Assembly: GCA_004298115.1 (NCBI GenBank)
Contig: SCRJ01000140.1
Coordinates: 28,974 to 92,973, forward strand
Direction: 5' to 3'
Length of the DNA: 64,000 bases
Origin: Acidobacteriota bacterium
GTDB taxonomy: Bacteria > Acidobacteriota > Thermoanaerobaculia > Thermoanaerobaculales > Thermoanaerobaculaceae
The notes under the pieces were generated by a model that was given only the letters and a program-made list of their open reading frames with translations, searched no databases and was not told the origin of the DNA. Both the position numbers and the translations under genes were made by a program. This document shows, piece after piece, positions 44,440 to 53,725 of this stretch. Every line of letters starts with the position of its first letter. The stretch's first letter is position 1.

Positions 44440-45686
44440 GAGGCGCCCTCGCCGTGGCGGCGGACGCGGACGCGGCGCAACCGGCGGCGGTCGACGTCGA
44501 CCACCTCGAGGTCGAGACCGTTCCAGAGCGTGCGTTCCCCCGGGCGGGGGACGTGCCCGAGCCGGTCCAGCACGAGGCCGGCCACCGAGTCGAACCCCAC
44601 CTCCCCGACCTCGGCGCCGAAGAGGTCCTCGAGCACCCCGACGTGGGCGGCGCCGTCCACGAGGTAGGCGCCGTTCCCCTCCGCCTCGACTTCGGGCGTC
44701 TCCCGTTGGTGTTCGTCCTGGATCTCCCCGACGATCTCTTCGAGGATGTCCTCCAGCGTCACGATCCCCGAGGTGCCGCCGTACTCGTCCACCACCACCG
44801 CGATCTGCTGGTGTGCGGCCTGGAACTCGCGCAGCAGGTCGCGCAGCGGCTTCGTCTCCGGCACGACGAGAACCGGGCGCAGCAGGTCGGCGGCGGCGCC
44901 CGCCTTGCCGTCGGCCAGGGCGCGGAGCACGTCCTTGACGTGCACCACGCCTTCGATCCGGTCCAGGGTCTCGCGGTACACGGGAATGCGGGTGAACATC
45001 GAGTCGGCGAAGAGGCGCTCGACGTCCGCAAACCCCGCGGCCGCCGGGAGCGCGACCATGTCGGTGCGCGGGGTCATGATCTCGCGCGCCACCGTGTCGG
45101 ACAGCTCGACGATCGAGGCGACGAGGACGGCGTCTTCCCGCTCGAGGATCCCTGCCTCCTCGCCGGCGCCGATGAACGCCTGGACCTCGTGCTCGTCCAC
45201 CTCTTCCTCGCCGCCATCCCCGGCCGCGTCCTCGCCGCCTTCGAACCGCGCCAGGAGGCGCAACAGCGCGGTCCATGGGCGGATGGCCACGAGCGTCGCC
45301 ACGGCCAGGCGCTCGACGCGCGCACCGCGCGCAAGCAGGAGGCCGACGGCCACCGCGACGAGCCAGCACACGGCCAGGACACCGACCAGCGTGGCCTGCG
45401 ACGCCCCCACCAACCGCCCCGCCCGGACCGCGACCAGCGAGAACAGCACGAGCACGAGGCCGGTCCCGGCCTGCAGGAAGACGATCACGCTCGCCTGCGC
45501 GTCGGAGCGGCGCGGTAGGCCCGGGAGCAGCGTCGCGCGCTGCACGAGAAGGCCCCCGAGTTGGATGGCGCCCAGGCGCACCACGGCCAGCATTCCGGTC
45601 GCCGCGAGCACCAGGAGCCCGAGCAGCGCAAACGCGGTCAGCACCGCGGTGATCGGGTTCGCCCACCACAGCGCCAGCGCCGTCAT
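44436..45686 (-). CDS. CorC/HlyC-family CBS-domain membrane protein
   Basis: A 416-residue protein from ATG 45686. Three to four hydrophobic helices (about 1-130, DUF21-like region), an acidic linker (GGEDAAGDGGEEEVDEHE), then ELSDTVAREIMTPRTDMVALP, which opens the CBS pair, and the transporter-associated CorC_HlyC domain at the end. Such proteins are linked to Mg/Co efflux. Start and stop overlap ybeY and era by 4 bp each, so all three are co-translated. Confidence 0.9.
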   Translation of the reverse strand: MTALALWWANPITAVLTAFALLGLLVLAATGMLAVVRLGAIQLGGLLVQRATLLPGLPRRSDAQASVIVFLQAGTGLVLVLFSLVAVRAGRLVGASQATLVGVLAVCWLVAVAVGLLLARGARVERLAVATLVAIRPWTALLRLLARFEGGEDAAGDGGEEEVDEHEVQAFIGAGEEAGILEREDAVLVASIVELSDTVAREIMTPRTDMVALPAAAGFADVERLFADSMFTRIPVYRETLDRIEGVVHVKDVLRALADGKAGAAADLLRPVLVVPETKPLRDLLREFQAAHQQIAVVVDEYGGTSGIVTLEDILEEIVGEIQDEHQRETPEVEAEGNGAYLVDGAAHVGVLEDLFGAEVGEVGFDSVAGLVLDRLGHVPRPGERTLWNGLDLEVVDVDRRRLRRVRVRRHGEGAS

Positions 45687-46114
45687 CGCAGCAACTCCCG
45701 CCGCAGACCCGCCTCGAGCGCCGCCATCTCGCCCGCGTCGGTCTCGTGATCGAAGCCGCAGAGGTGGACGAGCGCGTGCAACAGCAGGGTCTGGAGCTCG
45801 CGGTCGAGTCCGACCCCCGCGGCGGCGGCCTGCCGCCCGGCGGTCTCCAGCGAGATCGCGACGTCGCCGAGGTAGACGGGCCCGTCGGGCTGGGCGAAGC
45901 CCGCCGGGAACGAGAGCACGTCGGTCGCGGCGTCCTTGGCGCGGAAGTGACGGTTGAGGGTCCGAATCGTCGCGTCGTCGCACACCAGGACGCCGACCTC
46001 GACCGGCCCCGCTTTGAGCCGTTCGAGAGCGGCGACCGCGAGCCCTCGCAACGCCGCGGTCCTCCGGCCCCCGGGCCGCACCTGCCACCGGAAGGTCACC
46101 CGCGGCTCAGCCAC
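45683..46114 (-). CDS. ybeY: Endoribonuclease YbeY (rRNA maturation factor)
   Basis: A 143-residue metalloprotein. The Zn motif HALVHLCGFDH (H-x3-H-x5-H) is intact, and RxKDAATDVLSFPAG is the conserved substrate-loop motif. It processes 16S rRNA and takes part in ribosome quality control. It overlaps the pgpH gene by 8 bp and the corC-like gene by 4 bp. Confidence 0.95.
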   Translation of the reverse strand: MAEPRVTFRWQVRPGGRRTAALRGLAVAALERLKAGPVEVGVLVCDDATIRTLNRHFRAKDAATDVLSFPAGFAQPDGPVYLGDVAISLETAGRQAAAAGVGLDRELQTLLLHALVHLCGFDHETDAGEMAALEAGLRRELLR

Positions 46115-48377
46115 GGCGCTTCCGGTTGAAGTCGAAGCCCGGATAGTCGATGCGGTGATGGAACGCGTTCGTGAGCACCCAGAAGAACGCGGCCCCGATC
46201 TTCTCGATGTCCTTCAGCGTCAGCTCGCACTCGTCCAGTTGGCCGTCTTCGAGGATGTTCTTGACCATCTGGTCGAGCATCGACTGGATCCGCCCCGGGG
46301 TGGCGTCCGACAGCGTGCGGCTGGCCGCCTCGACCGCGTCGGCGAGCATCAGGATGCCCATTTCCTTGCTGCGGGGACGCGGGCCGGGGTAGCGGAACTC
46401 GGTCTCCTGCACCTCGCCGTGGTCGGGGTCCTCCTTCGCTTTGGCCTGCGAGTAGAAGTACCGGATCAGCTTGGTGCCGTGGTGGGTGGTGATCGCGTCA
46501 CGGATCGGCTCCGGCAGCTTGTACTGCCGCGCCAACTCCAGTCCCGCCTTGACGTGGTTCGACACGACCAGGGCCGACATCCAGGGCGTGAGGTTGTCGT
46601 GCGGGTTCTCGCCGCGCTGGTTCTCGACGAAATACTCCGGCTTCACGAGCTTGCCGATGTCGTGGTAGTAACAGCACACCCTCGCGAGCAGCGGGTTGGC
46701 GCCGATCGCCTCGGCCGCCGCCTCGGCGAAGTTGGCCATCGCCAGCGAGTGCTGGAACGTGCCCGGAGCCTCGAGCGACATCCGCTTGAGGAGCGGCAGG
46801 TTCGGGTTCGAGAGCTCGAGCAGCCGGATATCCGTGATCGTCCCGGTCGCGGACTCCAGGACGGGGAGCAGGAAGCTCGCCAGAGCCGCCGCGACCACGC
46901 CTCCGAGCGCGGCGGAGGCCACCTGCGCCGCCAGCACCGAGCCGTCCGCAACCTTGCCGTGCCAGAGCGCGAGCCCGAGCACGGCGACGGCGTTCACCCC
47001 GGCGACCACGGCGCCGACCCGCGCCAGCACGTAGCGCTCTTTGAGGCGCTGGGACGCGAAGCTCGCCGCGATCCCGGCGATCAAGGCGTAGACCGCGACC
47101 CCGGCGTCGCCCCCGAGCATGAGCGCCACGAGGACGCTCTGGCCGACCGCGAACAGCACACCCACCGGGAGACCGAACATGAGGCTGGCGATGATCGGGC
47201 CGGCGCCGTGCGGCAGCGCCGGCAGGTAGATCTCGACGTGGCCGAAGGTGTCGCGCACGAGGCTCGCGGCCACCCCCCGCGCGAGGAAGGCGAAGAACCG
47301 CTCCAGCACGAGCGTGGCCAAGGTGAGGCCGATCAGCGCCCCGAACCTGACCCGCGCCTCGTCCGCCGACGGGCTCTGCCGGCGCAGGTAGAAGAGCCAC
47401 GCCGCGCCGACCAGGGCGAGCAGGAGCGCGGCGCCCCCGAGGGGCAGCGCGGTCTGCGTCGGCGTGTTGCGTTCCGCGAGCGCCGCCAGCAGGCGCGCGG
47501 TCTGCCCGTTCACTTCGTCGCCCCGGCGGACGAGGATCTTGCCCCTGGGCAGGCGCACCGACACCTCTTCGACGGAGCTGGCGGCCTTCAACCGCCGGGC
47601 CAGCGTCTGGCCCCGGTCGAGCACGACGTTCGGGACCATCGCGCGCGCCACCATCGCGGCGAGCGGCGCCCGCCAGACGCGCGGGATCGAGGGCTCGCCC
47701 GAGAGTCGCTGCTCCACCACCTCGGCGAGGCCGGCGCCGCCGTCCACGAACCGGTAGACGTCGAGCTCGACCCGTTCGTCACCCGTTCCCGCGGTACGCA
47801 GCGTGATCCCGCGATCGGCCGAGTGCAGCAACTCCGTCCGGTCGCTGACCACCCCCTTCCGGTACAGGCCCTGCACCACCTCGCGCAACACGCCGAGCAG
47901 CTCCGGCGAGAAGTGCGCGGCGCGCAGCACCGCCGCCTCGTGCGGCCGGATCACCAGCGATCCCACCTCGCCGAGGCGCTGCGCGAGGTCCACGTCGTCG
48001 CCGCCGGGCTGCTTGCGGCCCTCCTGGAACACCCGGTCGAGCTTGTCCGTGAGCGCTGCGACGGTCCCCGGGTCGTAGACGTAGACGGGCAGCACCTCGA
48101 AGCTGGCGCGCCGCCGCTTCTCCTCCGTCGACTCGGCGTCCGGGAGGACGACGTCGCGATCCACGACGACGTCGGACGGCGCGATCTCGCCGGGCTTGAG
48201 CAGCGGTATCCGGCTCGGGCGCCCGGGGACCACGAGCAGCGACCCGAGGACGATGAAGAGCCCGTACCACGCCCACGTCTTGGCGAGCAACCGCCGGCGC
48301 AGCTGCACGAACTCGCCCCGGCGCACCGCGATCCGCGCCGCAGTGGTGCGGGCTTCCTTGGCGTCCTTGCCGTTCAC
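46107..48377 (-). CDS. 7TM-HD phosphohydrolase (PgpH/YqfF family)
   Basis: A 756-residue protein. An N-terminal helix, then an extracellular 7TMR-HDED domain of about 270 residues, seven helices (about 320-510), and a cytoplasmic HD domain. The HD motifs are PGTFQHSLAMANFAEAAAEAIGANPLLARVCCYYHDIGKLVKP, containing HDIG, with the metal His of QHS. The best-known member degrades c-di-AMP. The start overlaps the phoH stop by 4 bp; the phoH-pgpH-ybeY order is standard. Confidence 0.93.
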   Translation of the reverse strand: MNGKDAKEARTTAARIAVRRGEFVQLRRRLLAKTWAWYGLFIVLGSLLVVPGRPSRIPLLKPGEIAPSDVVVDRDVVLPDAESTEEKRRRASFEVLPVYVYDPGTVAALTDKLDRVFQEGRKQPGGDDVDLAQRLGEVGSLVIRPHEAAVLRAAHFSPELLGVLREVVQGLYRKGVVSDRTELLHSADRGITLRTAGTGDERVELDVYRFVDGGAGLAEVVEQRLSGEPSIPRVWRAPLAAMVARAMVPNVVLDRGQTLARRLKAASSVEEVSVRLPRGKILVRRGDEVNGQTARLLAALAERNTPTQTALPLGGAALLLALVGAAWLFYLRRQSPSADEARVRFGALIGLTLATLVLERFFAFLARGVAASLVRDTFGHVEIYLPALPHGAGPIIASLMFGLPVGVLFAVGQSVLVALMLGGDAGVAVYALIAGIAASFASQRLKERYVLARVGAVVAGVNAVAVLGLALWHGKVADGSVLAAQVASAALGGVVAAALASFLLPVLESATGTITDIRLLELSNPNLPLLKRMSLEAPGTFQHSLAMANFAEAAAEAIGANPLLARVCCYYHDIGKLVKPEYFVENQRGENPHDNLTPWMSALVVSNHVKAGLELARQYKLPEPIRDAITTHHGTKLIRYFYSQAKAKEDPDHGEVQETEFRYPGPRPRSKEMGILMLADAVEAASRTLSDATPGRIQSMLDQMVKNILEDGQLDECELTLKDIEKIGAAFFWVLTNAFHHRIDYPGFDFNRKRRG

Positions 48378-49336
48378 GCGCCGTTCCTGCGCCTGGCTTC
48401 GTCCCAGGCTTCGTACGCGGCGACCACCTTCTCCACGAGGCGGTGGCGCACGACGTCCTCCTTGGCGAAATCGAAGAAGCAGATCCCCGGGAGGTCGCCG
48501 AGGATCTGTCGCGCCTGCACCAGGCCCGACCCGCGCTCGTTGGGCAGATCGATTTGCGTGACGTCGCCGGTGATCGCCGCCTTGGAATGGAACCCGAGCC
48601 GGGTCAGGAACATCTTCATCTGTTCCGGGGTCGTGTTCTGGGCCTCGTCGAGGAGGATGAACGAGTCGTTGAGCGTCCTGCCGCGCATGAAGGCCAGCGG
48701 CGCGATTTCGATCACCCCGCGTTCGATGTGCCGCGCGACCCGGTCGTACCCCAGGATGTCGTAGAGCGCGTCGTACACCGGCCGCAGGTACGGGTTGACC
48801 TTCTCGACCAGGTCGCCCGGCAGGAACCCGAGGCGCTCCCCGGCCTCGACCGCCGGCCTCGTGAGCACGATGCGCTTGACCCGGTGCTCGGCGAGCGTCG
48901 CAGCGGCCATCGCGACGGCGAGGTAGGTCTTGCCGGTGCCGGCGGGGCCGACCGCGAACACGATGTCGGACTTCATGAGCGCCTGGATGAACAGCCGCTG
49001 CTTGATGTTGCGGGGCACGACCAGACGCTTGACGGAATCGGGGATCGAGGCGTCGGTGAAGAACTGGACCAGGTCGGTCTCGGGGTCCTCTTCGATCACC
49101 CGCAGCGCGGTCCGAAACTCCTCCTTGCCCACCGAGTAGCCGCTCGCCACGAGCTTGCCGAGTTCCTCGACCAGCTTGCCGGCCGCCGCCACCGCCTCGG
49201 GCTCGCCCTCCAGCGACACGGTATCGCCCCGGGCCGCCACCCGCACGCGCAGGCGCTCGGCCAGATACTTGAAGTTCTCCTCGAGCGTACCGGAGAGGAT
49301 CTCGAGGTCCCGCTCGGGAAGCGTGATCGTGGTCAT
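48374..49336 (-). CDS. phoH: PhoH family P-loop ATPase
   Basis: A 320-residue protein from ATG 49336 with an N-terminal KH-like segment ([24 protein letters not shown]), then the ATPase. Walker A is [15 protein letters not shown] and Walker B is [39 protein letters not shown] is the family signature. It is thought to work in RNA metabolism with YbeY, whose gene is two downstream. Confidence 0.95.
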   Translation of the reverse strand: MTTITLPERDLEILSGTLEENFKYLAERLRVRVAARGDTVSLEGEPEAVAAAGKLVEELGKLVASGYSVGKEEFRTALRVIEEDPETDLVQFFTDASIPDSVKRLVVPRNIKQRLFIQALMKSDIVFAVGPAGTGKTYLAVAMAAATLAEHRVKRIVLTRPAVEAGERLGFLPGDLVEKVNPYLRPVYDALYDILGYDRVARHIERGVIEIAPLAFMRGRTLNDSFILLDEAQNTTPEQMKMFLTRLGFHSKAAITGDVTQIDLPNERGSGLVQARQILGDLPGICFFDFAKEDVVRHRLVEKVVAAYEAWDEARRRNGA

Positions 49337-49394
49337 GCGACTCCCAGGCCCTCCGACACGGCGCGGCACGTTCCGGTGATCGCCATGGTCGCGA

Positions 49395-49934
49395 TCAGGC
49401 GCGGCCGTGCCAAGGCGCGTCCGCCACCCCGGCCCGCAGGTTCAACCAGCGCGCCAACACGAACAGCGCGTCGGAGAACCGGTTCAGGAACGGGATCACG
49501 ACGCCGACCTCCTCGCCGGCGTCGCGCAGGCCCACGGCCTCCCGCTCCGCCCGGCGGCAAACCGTGCGCGCCAGGTGCGCGAGGGCCGCGGCGCGGCTTC
49601 CGGACGGGAGCACGAAGTTCCGCAGCGGTGGAAGCTCGCCCTCCATCTCGTCGATCCAGCGTTCCAACCACTCCGGTCGAACCACGTCGGCGGAGAGTTC
49701 GAATCGCCTGCGGGGATCGGAGAGGTACGCGCCGACCTCGAAAAGGAGCGCCTGGATCCGTTCCAACGCAGCCGCCGCGGGTGCGGCCCCAGACTCGGCC
49801 CGCAGGACGCCGACGACGGCGTTCAACTCATCGACGGCACCGTACGCCCCGACCCGCCGGCTCCCCTTCGAAACCCTCGAACCGTCACCCAAGCCAGTCG
49901 ACCCGTCATCGCCGGTCCGCGTGTAAACCTTCAC
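49395..49934 (-). CDS. Cob(I)alamin adenosyltransferase (PduO type)
   Basis: A 179-residue protein. The ATP-binding start VYTRTGDDGSTGLGDGSRVSKGSRRVGAYGAVDELNAVVG is intact, and the C-terminal RRAEREAVGL and NRFSDALFVLARWLN carry the conserved Arg, Glu, Asn and Asp. It makes adenosylcobalamin from cob(I)alamin and ATP. It is 58 bp from phoH and 4 bp from the hybrid kinase gene on the same strand; no B12 riboswitch is visible. Confidence 0.94.
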   Translation of the reverse strand: MKVYTRTGDDGSTGLGDGSRVSKGSRRVGAYGAVDELNAVVGVLRAESGAAPAAAALERIQALLFEVGAYLSDPRRRFELSADVVRPEWLERWIDEMEGELPPLRNFVLPSGSRAAALAHLARTVCRRAEREAVGLRDAGEEVGVVIPFLNRFSDALFVLARWLNLRAGVADAPWHGRA

Positions 49935-49938
49935 TGGC

Positions 49939-52056
49939 TTATGGTACCACCGTGGCGCCGCCGCCGCCCGGTCCCGTCACCTCCGCCACCTTGGCCAGGA
50001 ACTCGTCGAGCGAGAACGGTTTGATGAGCAGGCCCGCGGCCGCCAGGACGTCGTCCCCGGCGGGGTCGTAGCCGGTGCAGATGACCACGGGGAGCCCCGG
50101 GACGCTCTCGCGCAGGCGGCGCAGCGCTTCGCGCCCGTCCATGACCGGCATCACGAGGTCGAGCACGACCAGGGCGAACCGCTCCGGACCGGCCAGGACC
50201 TTCTCCACCGCTTCGCAACCGTTGCCGGCCTCCACGACCTCGTGGCCGACCGCCCGCAGCGCGGCCGCCAGGGAGGAGCGCACCATCTCCTCGTCATCGG
50301 CCACCAGGACCGCACCCCCGCGGCGGCGCGCCGGCGGCTCTTCCTCGATCGTCGCCACCGCGGCCCGGCCCGGGAACTCGATCCAGGTGCGCCCGCCGAT
50401 CGCGCCGGCCGGTGTCCCGCCGGTGCGGCCCCGGTGGCGCATGGCGATCAGCTCCGCCAGTGCCTGGGCGGTCCGGCGGGAGGCGAAGTGTTCGCGGTCG
50501 TGCCCTCCCTCCGCGCCGTCCTCGGCGGGGGCCGTTCCCGTGTCGGAGAACACCAGGCGGACGGACCCGGGCGTGCTCCCCTCCCGCAGGCCAACCTCGA
50601 CGGCTCCACCGAGTTCCATCGCGCCGACCGCCGCCGCCAGGCTCACGTCGAGCCAGAGCACGATCTGCGCGGCGTCCGCCATCACCCGGTCGTCCCCCAC
50701 CTCGCGACGGGTGGTCAGGCGCACCCCGGGGGGAAGGGCCAGAGCGGCTCTTCCGAGCCACCGCCCGACGACAGGCCCGAGCCGTACCGGGCGCATCGCC
50801 CCGCTGCCGCTGCGGGAGACCGACACGAACCGGCGCAGATCCTCGACCGCCCCCGTCACCAGCTGCTGCACCGCGGCCCTCCCCGCGCCCTGGCCGCCGG
50901 CCCCGGTCTCGTCCAGGATTCCGAGCAGCGCCTGGAAGTTGTTGCTGATCTTGTGCGCCAGGGAGGTCCCGAGCTGCGACAGCGCCCGGTCGCGCGCGGC
51001 CGCGGGAAAGTCGCGCGCATCGTTGCGCGTCCCCCCGACCTCCGAGGCGACGAACAGGACCCCGGTCGGGCCCGACCCGGCCCGCACCGGAAGCGCCCGG
51101 AACTCCACGGTCAGGGCGTCGCCGGCCGCGCAGCGGATCCGCGCCTGAGCGCTGGCGGGGTTGCCGCGCCGCGCCCTGGACAGCGCCGCCGTGACGACGC
51201 GCCGGTCCGCCGGTTCGACGATCGGAAGGAGCGGGCGTCCCTGGAAGCGGCGCGGTTCGTACCCCGTGCGCTCGAACAGCGCCGCGTTCGTCCACTCCAG
51301 GTTCCCGACGGTGTCGGTCACGACCAGGATGAGGGGCACGGCGGCTGCGATCGCTTCGACGACCGCCTCGGCCCGATGCCTGAGCTGCACTTCCTGCCAC
51401 GACACGTACACGACCGCCTCGTCGAACTCGTGCACGGAGGTCGCCGTCAGCTCCGCGGCGAAGGTGCGGCCGTTGTCGGTCGCCAGGTGCGCCACGACCG
51501 CGGCGCTCCCCCCGCCCCGCGCCTTGCGATCCCCGAGGCACGCCGCGACCCGCTCCCGATCGGCCGGCGCCACGAACGTCATGAAGTCGCTGCCGAGCAG
51601 CCGGTCGGCATCCCCGCGGGCGAGCTCCTGGGCGGCTCGCAGGTTCCCCCCCACCACACGGTGGGCGATGAGGCACACCACCGGCGCCCCGGCGTGGTCG
51701 GCCAGGCCGCGCCAGCGCGTCTCCCGCATCCGGCGCTGTGCCAGCCCCTGCCACCGCTGCGCTTCGCGCACCGCCGCCCGCCGCTCCGCGTCGGCGCGTC
51801 GCCAGGCCGCGACCGCCACCACCGCCCCCGCCGCCAGCAGCCCGAGCAGCAACACGGTTCCCAGCCCCGGCGATTTCGCGGCCCCGCCCGGCCCTCCCGG
51901 CGTCGTCGCGGCGGTCGCCGGCTTCCGACCGGTACCCGCCGGGTCCGCCGCGGGCCCGGCCGAACGGCCGGCCGCCAACGCCGCCACCCCCACCGCGCAT
52001 GCAGCCGCGGCGATGGCGGCGGCCCACACGGCGCGGCGTGCGTTCTCGCTGAACAT
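49939..52056 (-). CDS. Hybrid PAS sensor histidine kinase with C-terminal receiver, degenerate ATPase
   Basis: A 705-residue protein. It has two N-terminal hydrophobic segments (about 10-30 and 65-85), two PAS-like domains (about 110-340; ILVVTDTVGNLEWTNAALFERTGYEPRRFQG), and an H-box TSLAHKISNNFQALLGIL. The ATPase-like part has no clear Asn in its N-box (VLWLDVSLAAAVGAME), while VFSDTGTAPAEDG keeps a G1-like Asp. The receiver at the C-terminus is complete (LVADDEEMVRSSL, LVVLDLVMPVMDG, IKPFSLDEF). Kinase activity may be lost, leaving a receiver controlled by another kinase. Confidence 0.8.
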   Translation of the reverse strand: MFSENARRAVWAAAIAAAACAVGVAALAAGRSAGPAADPAGTGRKPATAATTPGGPGGAAKSPGLGTVLLLGLLAAGAVVAVAAWRRADAERRAAVREAQRWQGLAQRRMRETRWRGLADHAGAPVVCLIAHRVVGGNLRAAQELARGDADRLLGSDFMTFVAPADRERVAACLGDRKARGGGSAAVVAHLATDNGRTFAAELTATSVHEFDEAVVYVSWQEVQLRHRAEAVVEAIAAAVPLILVVTDTVGNLEWTNAALFERTGYEPRRFQGRPLLPIVEPADRRVVTAALSRARRGNPASAQARIRCAAGDALTVEFRALPVRAGSGPTGVLFVASEVGGTRNDARDFPAAARDRALSQLGTSLAHKISNNFQALLGILDETGAGGQGAGRAAVQQLVTGAVEDLRRFVSVSRSGSGAMRPVRLGPVVGRWLGRAALALPPGVRLTTRREVGDDRVMADAAQIVLWLDVSLAAAVGAMELGGAVEVGLREGSTPGSVRLVFSDTGTAPAEDGAEGGHDREHFASRRTAQALAELIAMRHRGRTGGTPAGAIGGRTWIEFPGRAAVATIEEEPPARRRGGAVLVADDEEMVRSSLAAALRAVGHEVVEAGNGCEAVEKVLAGPERFALVVLDLVMPVMDGREALRRLRESVPGLPVVICTGYDPAGDDVLAAAGLLIKPFSLDEFLAKVAEVTGPGGGGATVVP

Positions 52057-52236
52057 CGGCCTGGGCTATTCTATCGTGTCATCGTGGGGTCGATGGCTCG
52101 CTGCGAGCGCGCACCGGGCCCAGCGGCGAGCGGACGTCGCCGCGCCCGAGGAGGGTGTCATGCGGCCGGCTTCCTCTGCGATCGGCAGCAGCGACGGCTG
52201 CCCAAAGGTACGCTGACAGTGCGGGGGACCGTGTCG

Positions 52237-53391
52237 ATGCGCAAGCTGTTCCTCCTTCGACCCGGCGTGGTGTATCTGAACCACGGCTCGTTCGGGGCGT
52301 GCCCGCGCCCGGTGTTCGAGCGCTACCAGGCGTGGCAGCGCGAGCTCGAGGCCGAGCCCGTCGAGTTCCTCGGCCGGCGCTTCGCGGAGCTGATGCGCGA
52401 CGCCCGCGGCGCCCTGGCCGCGTTCGTCGGCGCCGGCCCGGACGATCTCGTGTTCGTGCCCAACGCCACGACCGGCCTCAACGCCGTCGCCCGCTCCCTC
52501 CGCCTCGGGCCGGGCGACGAGGTGCTCGCGACCGACCACGAGTACGGCGCCCTCGACCGGACGTGGACCTTCGTGTGCGAGAAGCGAGCCGCGCGCTACG
52601 TGCGCAGGCCACTGCCGCTGCCGATCCGATCGGCGGAAGAGATCATCGACGCGGTGTGGTCAGGCGTCACCGGCCGCACGAGGGTTCTCTTCCTGAGTCA
52701 CGTCACCTCGACCACGGCGATCATCCTGCCGGTGAAGGAACTGATCCGGCGCGCCCGCGAGCGCGGCATCCTCACGGTGATCGACGGCGCCCACGCCCCC
52801 GGTCAGATCCCTCTCGACGTCGCGGCGCTCGGCGCCGATTTCTACGCCGGCAACTGCCACAAGTGGATGAACGCGCCGAAGGGCTCGGCGTTCCTGTACG
52901 CCAGGGCCGGAGCGCAGCCGCTGCTCGAGCCGCTGGTCGTCAGCTGGGGGTGGCGCAGCGACCGCCCGGGGCCGTCCCGCTTCGTGGATGAGCACGAGTG
53001 GCAGGGCACGCGCGACATCGCCGCGTACCTCACGGTGCCGGCGGCGATCGAGTTCATGGCCGAGCACGACTGGCCGGAGGTGCAACGCGCCTGCCACGAC
53101 CTCGCCGCCGCCGCCCGCGACCGGATCAACGCGATCACCGGCCTTGCCCCGCTCACCCCCGCCGCCGGCAGCTGGTTCGGGCAGATGGCCACCGTCGCCC
53201 TGCCGCCCTGCGACCACGAAGCGCTGCAGCGCCGCCTCTTCGCCGAGTTCGGAATCGAGGTCCCGACGTTCGCATGGAACGGCGGCTCGTACCTCCGCGT
53301 CTCGATCCAGGCGTACAACGACGAGGCCGACGTCGACGCGCTCGCCGCCGCGCTCTCCCACCTGCTTCGCCGGCTGTCGAAGAACGGTTGA
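52237..53391 (+). CDS. Class V aminotransferase (isopenicillin N epimerase-like)
   Basis: A 384-residue PLP enzyme from ATG 52237. FLNHGSFGACPRPVFERY is written VYLNHGSFGACP here, the epimerase-like N-terminus. LFLSHVTSTTAIILPVKEL and VIDGAHAPGQIPLDV give the PLP-contacting Asp-His region. NCHKWMNAPKGSAFLY holds the Schiff-base Lys. The family covers cysteine desulfurases, kynureninase-like and epimerase-like enzymes, so the substrate cannot be set. It is divergent from the hybrid kinase gene, 180 bp away. Confidence 0.88.
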   Translation: MRKLFLLRPGVVYLNHGSFGACPRPVFERYQAWQRELEAEPVEFLGRRFAELMRDARGALAAFVGAGPDDLVFVPNATTGLNAVARSLRLGPGDEVLATDHEYGALDRTWTFVCEKRAARYVRRPLPLPIRSAEEIIDAVWSGVTGRTRVLFLSHVTSTTAIILPVKELIRRARERGILTVIDGAHAPGQIPLDVAALGADFYAGNCHKWMNAPKGSAFLYARAGAQPLLEPLVVSWGWRSDRPGPSRFVDEHEWQGTRDIAAYLTVPAAIEFMAEHDWPEVQRACHDLAAAARDRINAITGLAPLTPAAGSWFGQMATVALPPCDHEALQRRLFAEFGIEVPTFAWNGGSYLRVSIQAYNDEADVDALAAALSHLLRRLSKNG

Positions 53392-53725
53392 GGTACCACC
53401 GAACCGAACCCTCCTGAAGCCTGGTCGCACCGCCTTCCTACGGCAGAGTGGCGGCCGCTCGCCGTGCGGCTGACCCCGTCCCGGCCGTAGGTCAGGAGAC
53501 TCAACCCTCTGTCAAGGATGACCTTGCCATCTGCAATTGCGGGACGTATATTGAAAGAAACTTAATCCTGGAATTGGTTTCTATGGTCTTTCGCGTGGTG
53601 CCGCGTCTGCCGCCGGGTTTCTCTCTTCCCCGGGTAGCGGGGGGACGCTGCTGGCGCGGCCGCGAATCCGATCGGCACGAGGCCGACATCCCATCCGACC
53701 GGACCGCCAGAGGAAGGACGACCCC
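53392..53725. other. Intergenic region upstream of the TonB-dependent receptor
   Basis: A 334-bp gap with an AT-richer core (about 53505-53590) that holds the receptor promoter. The remainder, 53590-53725, would be a leader of about 165 nt ending in AGAGGAAGGACG ahead of the ATG. No gene or clear terminator is seen. Confidence 0.6.
53524..53552 (+). promoter_or_regulatory. Promoter of the TonB-dependent receptor gene
   Basis: TTGCCA (53524-53529), a spacer of exactly 17 bp, then TATATT (53547-53552). It is among the strongest sigma70-like promoters seen in the window. Confidence 0.65.

Noticed and set aside
46152..46163. GAACGCGTTC, similar to the fad palindrome
   Set aside because: It lies inside the pgpH-like coding sequence, lacks the 2-bp centre and the TG/CA ends, so it is not counted as a third operator.
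45954..48764. A 936-codon plus-strand frame opposite ybeY, pgpH and phoH
   Set aside because: Low-complexity Arg/Glu/His/Asp translation, opposite three well-conserved genes. The same reasoning removes the long plus-strand frames opposite RNase R, the Fe-S oxidoreductase and the hydrogenase genes.
50242..53391. A 1049-codon plus-strand frame ending in the aminotransferase
   Set aside because: Its first 660 codons lie opposite the hybrid kinase and adjacent gap and show no domain; a normal class V aminotransferase starts at 52237.
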